Below, in pieces: positions 15,049-22,581 of a DNA stretch of 64,000 nt. This stretch comes from Rubrivivax sp. (GTDB taxonomy: Bacteria; Pseudomonadota; Gammaproteobacteria; Burkholderiales; Burkholderiaceae_C). The translations under genes and the position numbers were made by a program. The notes under the pieces were generated by a model that saw nothing but the letters and a program-made list of their open reading frames with translations, was not told the DNA's origin and searched no databases. Where the stretch lies: assembly GCA_022843905.1 (NCBI GenBank), contig JALHMT010000004.1, positions 191,205 to 255,204 on the forward strand, in the 5' to 3' direction. The first letter of the stretch is position 1; each line of letters opens with the position of its first letter.

Positions 15049-16326
15049 GCGACGCGCCATCGCGGCTGCAGCCAGGCCAGCAAGCAGCACCAGCGCCGGG
15101 GTCGCCGGCTCCGGCAGGGTGCCGCCCTGGGGCAGTGCACCGCCGCCGCCCTCGCCGCCACCGCCCGGCAGAGGACTCGAGCCGACGTCCCCCGGCACTT
15201 CGTCCACCGGCAGGATCTCCAGCGACTGCTCGATGTCCTCGATCAACTGCTCGACCGGGTCGCCACCGTTGCCGCCTTGGCCAACTCCTTCGCCGTTGCC
15301 GCCGGCATCGCCCAGGCCGCCCGGCCCCGACACCGGTCCTGTGTCGTCGCCAGCGGTGTCTCCCGGCGTCGGCGCGGGACCGGCGACCAAGGAAGGGGCG
15401 GGATCCGTCGCTGCGCCCGAGCTGCCGCCGGCCGTGGGCGTCGAGCCAGGAGCGGGATCGGTCGGCGTCGATGCGACACCGGGCGCGTCGGTCTGGCCCG
15501 GCAGGCCCGACGGGGCAGGCGTGTCGGTCGCCGACGGCGAGCCGGGCGTTGCGGATGCTGTCGGCACCGCCGGATCGGGCGACGAGCCCTCGGTCAGGGC
15601 GCTGAACAGCGGCAGCGAAGTCACGAGGTCGATGGTCTCGCGCACCGTCTTCTTCACCGTCGACAGCACGCTGCCGATGGCCGCACCCAGGCGCGGGCCG
15701 ATGCCGTCGGGCATCGTGGCGCCGCCAACGCCGCTGCCGCCAGGTGCCGCACCCGCCACGCCAACGGGGGAGGGAAACGATCCGCCGAACGCACCGCCGC
15801 TGCGCAAGCGCGGCATGGCGTCATCGCTGGCATCGCTGCCGGCCGTGATCGCCGAGTCCTCTTCCACCGGGCTGTCCACCGCAGCCTTCGCGGCGGGCAG
15901 GGCTTCGACGGCCTCTGCCCTGGCCTCCAGGCGCGTGATGCGGCTGACGTTGCGGCACACGGTGGGCACGATGATGCAGTGGCCGCTCTCGCAGTACACC
16001 AGGCCGCGTTCCTGGTGCTGGTCGCTCCAGCGGTCCCGCGTCACCGTGTTGCACACCTGTCCGGTGCCGAAGTGCATGTCGCGGATGGCGGCCTCGTAGC
16101 GCGCCTTGCCGCTGATGCCGCCGCGCGTGATGGTCGCGATCTCGTCGTACTGCCGCTTGGCCATGCGCGCCTTCAGCTTGCCGCGGACGTCGGCGGGGAT
16201 GTCGGCATAGCGGTCGACGGCCGCCACCACGTCACCGACGAATGGGTTGACGCCAGGACGATCCCAGGAACAGGACGGCAGGGTGGCCGGGGCGGTCAGC
16301 AGGGCGGTGGCCAGAAGCAGGGACAT
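15037..16326 (-). CDS. MHFG-type PEP-CTERM protein
   Basis: A 429-residue exported protein. Residues 1-20 form a signal-peptide-like segment (MSLLLATALLTAPATLPSC). Residues 25-130 form a globular N-domain with the motif RDMHFGTGQVCNTVTRDRW and several cysteines (CESGHC, TVCRNVSR). The middle (about 135-395) is a long Gly/Pro/Ala/Asp/Ser-rich region. The C-terminus is the sorting signal: LPEPATPALVLLAG, a hydrophobic helix, then ARRRRL. PEP-CTERM proteins are recognised by an exosortase and often glycosylated and exported with exopolysaccharide; no exosortase is in this window. The MHFG name for the N-domain family is from memory. Function unknown. Confidence 0.85.
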   Translation of the reverse strand: MSLLLATALLTAPATLPSCSWDRPGVNPFVGDVVAAVDRYADIPADVRGKLKARMAKRQYDEIATITRGGISGKARYEAAIRDMHFGTGQVCNTVTRDRWSDQHQERGLVYCESGHCIIVPTVCRNVSRITRLEARAEAVEALPAAKAAVDSPVEEDSAITAGSDASDDAMPRLRSGGAFGGSFPSPVGVAGAAPGGSGVGGATMPDGIGPRLGAAIGSVLSTVKKTVRETIDLVTSLPLFSALTEGSSPDPAVPTASATPGSPSATDTPAPSGLPGQTDAPGVASTPTDPAPGSTPTAGGSSGAATDPAPSLVAGPAPTPGDTAGDDTGPVSGPGGLGDAGGNGEGVGQGGNGGDPVEQLIEDIEQSLEILPVDEVPGDVGSSPLPGGGGEGGGGALPQGGTLPEPATPALVLLAGLAAAAMARRRRL

Positions 16327-16359
16327 GACGGGGCTCTCGAAGTCTCAGGCCGCCCAGGA

Positions 16360-16380
16360 TGCAATTTCGCAAGTATTGCA
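16360..16380. promoter_or_regulatory. Inverted repeat upstream of the PEP-CTERM gene
   Basis: TGCAAT-N9-ATTGCA, 34 bases ahead of the PEP-CTERM start, in an A/T-richer patch of the 216-base spacer before fdsA's 3' end. It could be an operator or part of a promoter. The rest of the spacer shows no gene. Confidence 0.35.
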
Positions 16381-16542
16381 ACTACCTGAAACAACCGTTG
16401 ACGCGACTCTAGCCATCCATGGGCGCGTCGTGTGCCCCGCCGCCCCACCCGTTCAGGGTGGTCGCGGGTGCGCAAAATCACGCCTGCGCCACCCTTGGAA
16501 ACCGCCGTGTGACGCGCTGCACGAAGCACCGGCCCTGAAGTC

Positions 16543-19362
16543 TCAGCCGGGTACCGTCGAGGCCACCCCAAGCCGCAGCGCCTGGCCGCCGCCGAAACTG
16601 AGCTGTTCCGGCGGCTGGCCGCCGCGCTGCAGTTGCACGGCGCAGTACTTGAACTCGGGGATCTTGGCCACCGGGTCCAGCGCCGGGTTGGTCAGCTTGT
16701 TGATGGCCGACTCGTACCAGCAAAAGGCCACGAAGACCGCGCCGGGCGGCGAGCTGTCGTCGGCGCGCGCGTACAGGCTGACCTCGCCGCGACGCGAGCG
16801 CAGCGTCACCACGTCGCCCGGCCGCACGCCGTGGGCGGCCATGTCCTGCGGGTGCAGCAGGGCCACCGGATCGGGTTCGATGGCGTCCAGCGCGCTGGAG
16901 CGCCGCGTCATGCTGCCGGTGTGCCAGTGCTCCAGCTGCCGGCCGGTGATCAGCACCAGGGGGTACTGGGCATCGGGTTGTTCGTCGGCGCGCAGGACGT
17001 CGGCCGGCACGAAGCGCGCGCGGCCGCTGTCGGTGGGGAAGTGATCGGTGAACACCACCGGCTCGCCGGGGTCGCCTTCGGCCTGGCAGGGATAGGTCAC
17101 GGCGTGTTCGGCCTGCAGGCGCTGCCAGGTGATGCCGGCGATGCTGGGCATGGCGCGCCGCATCTCGTCGAACACGGCGGCCACGGCTGCGTCGCCTTCG
17201 CCGTAGTGCGACCAGTCCAGGCCCAGCTGCCGCGCCAGCTGCATCACGATCCACAGATCGTGGCGCGCGTGGCCGGGCAGCGGCAGCGCCTGGCGGGCGA
17301 GTTGCAGAACCCGGTCGGTGTTGGTGAAGGTGCCCGTCTTTTCCACCAGGGCCGAAGCCGGCAGCACGACGTCGGCGAGCTGCGCCGTCTCGGTCAGGAA
17401 GATGTCCTGCACCACCAGGGTGTCGAGTGCGCTCAGCGACTCGCGCGCATGGCTGGCATCGGGGTCGCTCATCGCGGGGTTCTCGCCCATGATGTACATG
17501 CCCTTCACGGCAGCCGGGCCGCCGCGCAGGATGCTGTGCATGACCTCGACCACGGTCAGCCCCGGCCCGGCGTCCAGCCGTTCAGCCGGCACACCCCAGG
17601 TGCGGGCCCAGTGCTCGCGGGCCGCCGCATCGCCCACGCGCTGATAGTCCGGGAACATCATCGGGATCAGGCCGGCGTCGGACGCACCCTGCACGTTGTT
17701 CTGGCCGCGCAGCGGGTGCAGGCCGGTGCCGGGGCGACCGATCTGGCCCGTCATCAGCGCCAGCGCGATCAGGCAGCGTGCGTTGTCGGTGCCGTGCACA
17801 TGCTGGCTGATGCCCATGCCCCAGAGGATCATCGACGCCCTGCTCTTCGCATACAGGCGCGCCACCTCGCGGATCGTGGCGGCCGGCACGCCGCACACCG
17901 GCGCCATGGCCTCGGGGCTGAAGGCGCGCACGTTGGCGGCCAGCGCCTCGTAGCCTTCGGTGCGGCGGGCGATGAAGTCGGGGTCGACCAGACCGTCGTC
18001 GACGATGACGTGCATCATCGCGTTCAGCAGGGCCACGTCGGTGTCGGGCACAAAGCGCAGGAAGCGGTGCGCCAGGCGCGACAGTTCACCGGCGCGCGGG
18101 TCCATCAGGACGAGCTTGGTGCCCTTGCGCACGGCGTTCTTGATCCAAGTGGCGGCCACCGGGTGGTTCACCGTCGGATTGGCACCGATGACGATCACCA
18201 CCTCGGCCCGCATCACGTCCATCACCGGGTTGCTCACGGCGCCCGAGCCGATGCCCTCCAGCAGCGCGGCCACACTCGAGGCATGGCACAGCCGCGTGCA
18301 ATGGTCGACGTTGTTGCTGCCGAAACCGGTGCGCACGAGCTTCTGGAACAGGTAGGCCTCCTCGTTGCTGCCCTTGGCCGAACCGAATCCGGCCAGCGAC
18401 CGCGGACCGTGGGTGTCGCGCAGCGCGCGCAGCCGGCCACCGGCCACGGCCAATGCCTCGTCCCAACTGGCTTCGCGGAAGACCTCGAACACCCGGTCGG
18501 GCTCCAGCGACAGGTCAGCGCGCTTGGGGGCATCGGCACGGCGTATCAGCGGCACCGTCAGGCGGTGCGGATGGTGCACGTAGTCGAAACCGTAGCGGCC
18601 CTTGACACACAGGCGGCCCTGGTTGGCCGGGCCGTCGCGGCCCTCGACGTAGAGGATGCGATCGTCCTTCACGTGGTAGGTGACCTGGCAGCCCACGCCG
18701 CAGAACGGGCACAGCGACTCGACCTCGCGGTCGCCGGCCTGCAGCGCCACGCCACCGGCCGGGGCCAGCGCACCGGTCGGGCAGGCCTGCACGCATTCGC
18801 CGCAGCCCACGCAGGACGACTGCCCCATCGGGTCGTCGAGGTCGAACACGATGCGCGCGTCGGACCCACTGAGGGCCAGGCCGATGACGTCGTTGTTCTG
18901 CACGTCACGGCAGGCCCGAAGGCAGCGTGTGCACTGGATGCAGGCATCGAGGTTGACGGCCATCGCCGGATGGCTGATGTCGGCCTGCGGCTGCGCCCGC
19001 GCAGCGAATCTGGGACGGCCCAGGCCCAGCTTGATGGCCCATTGGTCGACCTCGTTGTGCCGCGTGTACGGCTTCTCGGGCAGGTCGCTCTGCAGCAGTT
19101 CCAGCACCATGGCCTGCGCGGCGCGCGCACGCGGGCTGGCCGTCTGCACCTGCATGCCGGGCTGCACGGTGCGGCAGCAGGCGGCAGCCAGCACCCGTTC
19201 GCCCTGCACTTCCACCATGCAGGCGCGGCAGTTGCCCACCGGGTCCAGCCCGGGCTTGTGGCAAAGGCGCGGCACCTCTGCGCCTTCGCGGTCGGCCAGG
19301 TCGAGCAGGGTCTCGCCCTCGCGGGCCAGCACGACGCGGCCATCCAGGTGCAGGCTGATCAC
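16543..19362 (-). CDS. fdsA: NAD-dependent formate dehydrogenase alpha subunit FdsA
   Basis: A 939-residue soluble molybdenum formate dehydrogenase catalytic subunit. It opens with a NuoG-like [2Fe-2S] domain (cysteines about 34-66, LCHKPGLDPVGNCRACMVEV), then two [4Fe-4S] sets CIQCTRCLRAC (about 136) and CVGCGECVQACP (about 183). The catalytic domain begins with CPFCGVGC (about 219). The metal ligand is cysteine in RLCHASSVAALLE (about 356), with the adjacent histidine that is catalytic in this family. There is no TAT signal, so the enzyme is cytoplasmic. With the FdsGB fusion it would transfer electrons from formate to NAD+. Its ATG overlaps the fdsGB stop (ATGA). I see no fdsD nearby; fdhD at 3326 can supply the FdsC role. 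Confidence 0.95.
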   Translation of the reverse strand: MISLHLDGRVVLAREGETLLDLADREGAEVPRLCHKPGLDPVGNCRACMVEVQGERVLAAACCRTVQPGMQVQTASPRARAAQAMVLELLQSDLPEKPYTRHNEVDQWAIKLGLGRPRFAARAQPQADISHPAMAVNLDACIQCTRCLRACRDVQNNDVIGLALSGSDARIVFDLDDPMGQSSCVGCGECVQACPTGALAPAGGVALQAGDREVESLCPFCGVGCQVTYHVKDDRILYVEGRDGPANQGRLCVKGRYGFDYVHHPHRLTVPLIRRADAPKRADLSLEPDRVFEVFREASWDEALAVAGGRLRALRDTHGPRSLAGFGSAKGSNEEAYLFQKLVRTGFGSNNVDHCTRLCHASSVAALLEGIGSGAVSNPVMDVMRAEVVIVIGANPTVNHPVAATWIKNAVRKGTKLVLMDPRAGELSRLAHRFLRFVPDTDVALLNAMMHVIVDDGLVDPDFIARRTEGYEALAANVRAFSPEAMAPVCGVPAATIREVARLYAKSRASMILWGMGISQHVHGTDNARCLIALALMTGQIGRPGTGLHPLRGQNNVQGASDAGLIPMMFPDYQRVGDAAAREHWARTWGVPAERLDAGPGLTVVEVMHSILRGGPAAVKGMYIMGENPAMSDPDASHARESLSALDTLVVQDIFLTETAQLADVVLPASALVEKTGTFTNTDRVLQLARQALPLPGHARHDLWIVMQLARQLGLDWSHYGEGDAAVAAVFDEMRRAMPSIAGITWQRLQAEHAVTYPCQAEGDPGEPVVFTDHFPTDSGRARFVPADVLRADEQPDAQYPLVLITGRQLEHWHTGSMTRRSSALDAIEPDPVALLHPQDMAAHGVRPGDVVTLRSRRGEVSLYARADDSSPPGAVFVAFCWYESAINKLTNPALDPVAKIPEFKYCAVQLQRGGQPPEQLSFGGGQALRLGVASTVPG

Positions 19363-21092
19363 GACACCAGCTCCTGCGGGAAGTACCTGACCACGCAGTC
19401 GACCGCGTTGGGCGCCGCCTGGCCCAGGCCGCAGATCGAGGCCTCACGCATCACCTGCGACAGTTCGGCCAGCAAGGGCAGGTCCCACACCGGCTGCTCC
19501 ATCAGGGCCACCGCCTTGGCCGTGCCGGCGCGGCAAGGCGTGCACTGGCCGCAGGACTCGTGCTCGAAGAAGCGCATCACGTTGCGCGCGGCGTCGCTGG
19601 CGCGGTCGAGGTGATGTTCGCTGCGGCTCAGCACCATTACCGCGGCCGAGCCGATGAAGCAGCCGTGCGGCTGCAAGGTGTCGAAGTCCAGCGGGATGTC
19701 GCCCATCGATGCCGGCAGGATGCCTCCCGAGGCCCCGCCCGGCAGGTAGGCATAGAGCTCATGGCCGGGCAGCATGCCGCCGCAGTGTTCGGCAATGAGT
19801 TCGCGCACCGTGATGCCCGCCGGTGCCAGCTTGACGCCCGGCTCGCACACGCGGCCCGAGACCGAGAAGCGCCGCAGGCCGCTGCGCCCGTGGCGGCCAT
19901 GTGACTTGAAGCTCGCCCCACCCTGCTCCAGCAGTTCTCGCACCCAGTACAAGGTTTCGAGGTTGTGCTCCAGCGTCGGCCGGCCGAACAGGCCCACTTG
20001 CGCCACGTAGGGAGGCCGCAGGCGCGGCATGCCACGCTTGCCTTCGATCGACTCGATCATGGCCGACTCCTCGCCGCAGATGTAGGCCCCGGCGCCACGG
20101 CGCAGTTCCACGGGCGGCAGGCCGGCCACCGGGGCGCGGCGGGCCAGCGCTGCCAGTTCGGCCTCCAGCATCTCGCGGCAGGCGTGGTACTCGTCGCGCA
20201 GGTAGATGTACACGGCCTCGACGCCCACCGCCCAGGCGGCGATGAACAGCCCTTCCAGAAAGCGATGCGGTTCCGATTCGAGCAGCCAGCGGTCCTTGAA
20301 GGTGCCGGGCTCGCCCTCGTCGATGTTCACCGCCATGAGGCGCGGTGCCGGTTCGGCGCGAACGATGCGCCACTTGCGGCCGGCCGGAAAGCCCGCGCCG
20401 CCCAGACCGCGCAGGCCGGCGTCGTCCATCGTCGCGATGACCTGGTCGACCGGCCGCCGGCCCGCCAGGCAGTCCTGCAGCAGCGTGTAGCCGCCGGCGG
20501 CCAGGTAGGCGTCCAGTCCCTGGTGGGTGGTGGGCTGAGCTCGCCGGGAACCTGCAGCGACGACCGCCCGCACCGACTCCACGCTGGCGCGCGCGACGGC
20601 ATGCTGGTGCACCACCGCGGCGGGCGCCTGCTCGCAGCGGCCGACACAGGGCGCCGGGATGACGCGCACCTGGCTGCCGAGCAAGGCCGGCAGACGCTGC
20701 AGCAGATCGGCGGCACCGGCCATCTCGCAGGCCAGGCCATCGCAGACGCGCACGGTCAGCACCGGTGCGGCGGGCAGTCGGCCGTCGATGTCCTCCTTGA
20801 CCACGTCGAAGTGGTGGTAGAAGCTGGCGACTTCATAGACCTCGACCACCGACAGCCCCAGCAGTTGCGCCAGTGCCACCAGATGCGGTGCGCCAAGCCG
20901 ACCATGCGCGTCCTGCAAGGCATGCAGGTACTCGATGAGCCTGTCGCGCCGCAGCGGGACGGGACCGACCAGGGCCTGGACGGCCTCCAGGTCGGCGGGC
21001 TCGGCCCGCCGACCTCGCGGGGCCTGCCGCTTGCGCTGCGGCAGATCGGCCGCCGCGACGATGGGAATCACTGAGCGGCTCATGGGGGGCAA
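19359..21092 (-). CDS. NAD-dependent formate dehydrogenase FdsG-FdsB fusion
   Basis: A 577-residue diaphorase subunit combining two proteins that are separate in Cupriavidus. Residues 1-180 are NuoE/FdsG-like, with the [2Fe-2S] set VRVCDGLACEMAG and APCVGRCEQAP. Residues 185-577 are NuoF/FdsB-like, with a GLGGAGFPAGRKW flavin/NADH site, AVNIDEGEPGTFKDR, GAGAYICGEESAMIESIEG and the [4Fe-4S] set CGQCTPCRAGT near 510. The FMN site is where formate-derived electrons would reduce NAD+. The start is MPPMSRSVIP; the Met three codons in is an alternative. It is the first gene of the two-gene operon and lies back-to-back with the response regulator (67-base spacer). Confidence 0.92.
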   Translation of the reverse strand: MPPMSRSVIPIVAAADLPQRKRQAPRGRRAEPADLEAVQALVGPVPLRRDRLIEYLHALQDAHGRLGAPHLVALAQLLGLSVVEVYEVASFYHHFDVVKEDIDGRLPAAPVLTVRVCDGLACEMAGAADLLQRLPALLGSQVRVIPAPCVGRCEQAPAAVVHQHAVARASVESVRAVVAAGSRRAQPTTHQGLDAYLAAGGYTLLQDCLAGRRPVDQVIATMDDAGLRGLGGAGFPAGRKWRIVRAEPAPRLMAVNIDEGEPGTFKDRWLLESEPHRFLEGLFIAAWAVGVEAVYIYLRDEYHACREMLEAELAALARRAPVAGLPPVELRRGAGAYICGEESAMIESIEGKRGMPRLRPPYVAQVGLFGRPTLEHNLETLYWVRELLEQGGASFKSHGRHGRSGLRRFSVSGRVCEPGVKLAPAGITVRELIAEHCGGMLPGHELYAYLPGGASGGILPASMGDIPLDFDTLQPHGCFIGSAAVMVLSRSEHHLDRASDAARNVMRFFEHESCGQCTPCRAGTAKAVALMEQPVWDLPLLAELSQVMREASICGLGQAAPNAVDCVVRYFPQELVS

Positions 21093-21159
21093 TGCGGGGG
21101 ACGGAATTGACGCACGGCAAGGATAATGCAGCCGTCACCATCCTCCCGCCCGGCGCCCG

Positions 21160-22581
21160 ATGCTCCGCCCCGAATCGTCACGTGCCCACGCGGCCGAGAA
21201 AGAGAGCGCCGAGCGGTGGCCGCACGCCGCCGTGCTGGTGGTCGATGACGAGCCGGGCATGCTCAACTTCCTGCACAAGACGCTGTCGCCGCGAGTGGGC
21301 CAGGTGATGACGGCGGGCCATGCCGAGGACGCCGAGGCCTTGCTGCACAAGCACCGTTTCGATCTCATCATCCTGGACATCAGCCTGCCGGGCAAGAGCG
21401 GCATCGCCCTGCTGCGCGAACTGCGCGAACAGGGCAATGCCTGCGAGGTGGTGCTGATCACCGCTTTCGCCGATCTCGAGACCGCCATCGAGGCGCTGCG
21501 CGCCGGTGCCAGTGACTTCCTGCTGAAGCCGTTCCGCGTGACGCAGGTGCTGAACGCCGTCAAGCACGGGCTGGAGCGGGCTCGACTGAAACGCGAGAAC
21601 TGGGTGCTCAAGCGCTCGCTGTCGCAGCGCACGCCGTCGGCCGACGGACTGGTGGGCCGCAGCATCGTCATCAAGGGTCTGCAGGAGGCCCTGCGCCGCG
21701 TGGCACTGGTCGACAGCACGGTGCTGCTGACGGGCGAGTCGGGCACCGGCAAGGAACTCGCAGCGCTGGCCCTGCATCGCCAGAGTCCGCACGCGGGCGC
21801 GCTGTTCGTCCCCGTGAACTGCGCCACCATCTCGCCGGCGCTGATCGAATCCGAACTCTTCGGCCATGCCAGGCGGCACGGCGAAGAGCCCGACGCCCGA
21901 GACCGCCGCAGTCGCGACGGCCTGTTCGTCTACGCCCAGGGCGGTACGCTGTTCCTCGACGAGATCGCCGAACTGCCGCTGCCGCTGCAGGCCACCCTGC
22001 TGCGCGTGCTGGAAACCCGACGCATCCGGCCGGTGGGCAGCGAACAGGAGATTCCGGTGGACGTGCGCATCGTCGCGGCCACCAACCGCTCGCTGCGCGA
22101 CGAGGTGGCTGCCGGCCGCTTCCGCAACGATCTGTACTACCGGCTGCAGGTGGTCGAGATCAACCTGCCGCCGCTGCGCTCTCACAAGGAAGACATCCCG
22201 GAGCTGGTCGATCACTTCCTGTCCACGCTGGCGCCGCAGCTCGGCGTGGCGCCATTCACCGTGAGCGCCGACGAACACCGCTACCTGGCCGAGTACGACT
22301 GGCCGGGCAATGTGCGTGAACTGCGCAACCTGATCGAACGCTCACTGATCCTGGGCGCCCTGAACGTCTCGGCGCTGTACCAGGGACTGACGCGAACGCA
22401 GCGCGCTGCTTCGCCGACGATCTCGCCGCTGGCCGGCCCGACCGATCTGCACTCGCTCGAGAAGCGCCACATCCTCGCCGTGCTCGAGACGGTGCAGGGC
22501 GACAAGACCCGCGCAGCCCAGCTGCTGGGCGTCTCACGGCGCACGCTGGAGCGCCGCTGCGCGGAGTGGGGCGTGGGCTGA
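21160..22581 (+). CDS. NtrC-family response regulator lacking the GAFTGA loop
   Basis: A 473-residue response regulator. The receiver domain (about 20-140) has the acidic pair VVDDEP, phosphoacceptor Asp in LIILDISLPGKSG and Lys in LLKPFR. The AAA+ domain has Walker A GESGTGKE (about 190), GGTLFLDEIAELP (Walker B) and the arginine region RFRNDLYYRL. A Fis-type helix-turn-helix closes it (KTRAAQLLGVSRRTLERR). Between ELFGH and the GGTLFLDE motif the usual GAFTGA sigma-54 contact loop is replaced by ARRHGEEPDARDRRSRD. Such proteins (for example HupR) act on sigma-70 promoters, so a sigma-54 role is unlikely. Divergent from fdsGB and coupled to the kinase gene by TGATG; control of formate dehydrogenase is inferred. 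Confidence 0.92.
   Translation: MLRPESSRAHAAEKESAERWPHAAVLVVDDEPGMLNFLHKTLSPRVGQVMTAGHAEDAEALLHKHRFDLIILDISLPGKSGIALLRELREQGNACEVVLITAFADLETAIEALRAGASDFLLKPFRVTQVLNAVKHGLERARLKRENWVLKRSLSQRTPSADGLVGRSIVIKGLQEALRRVALVDSTVLLTGESGTGKELAALALHRQSPHAGALFVPVNCATISPALIESELFGHARRHGEEPDARDRRSRDGLFVYAQGGTLFLDEIAELPLPLQATLLRVLETRRIRPVGSEQEIPVDVRIVAATNRSLRDEVAAGRFRNDLYYRLQVVEINLPPLRSHKEDIPELVDHFLSTLAPQLGVAPFTVSADEHRYLAEYDWPGNVRELRNLIERSLILGALNVSALYQGLTRTQRAASPTISPLAGPTDLHSLEKRHILAVLETVQGDKTRAAQLLGVSRRTLERRCAEWGVG

Noticed and set aside
15100-15600. Possible tandem repeat or CRISPR-like periodicity
   Set aside because: It is the Gly/Pro/Ser-rich coding region of the PEP-CTERM gene; the pattern follows codons and shows no fixed repeat-spacer unit.
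16633-19614. A 993-codon open frame antisense to fdsA
   Set aside because: Same reason: antisense shadow of a strong molybdoenzyme gene, no motifs, crosses the fdsA-fdsGB junction.
21107-21127. TTGACG and GATAAT as a promoter for the response regulator
   Set aside because: The spacer is only nine bases, far from the 16-18 required.
21100-21159. A sigma-54 promoter (TGG...TGCA) for fdsGB
   Set aside because: The GG-to-GC distance is two bases short of the strict 12-base requirement.
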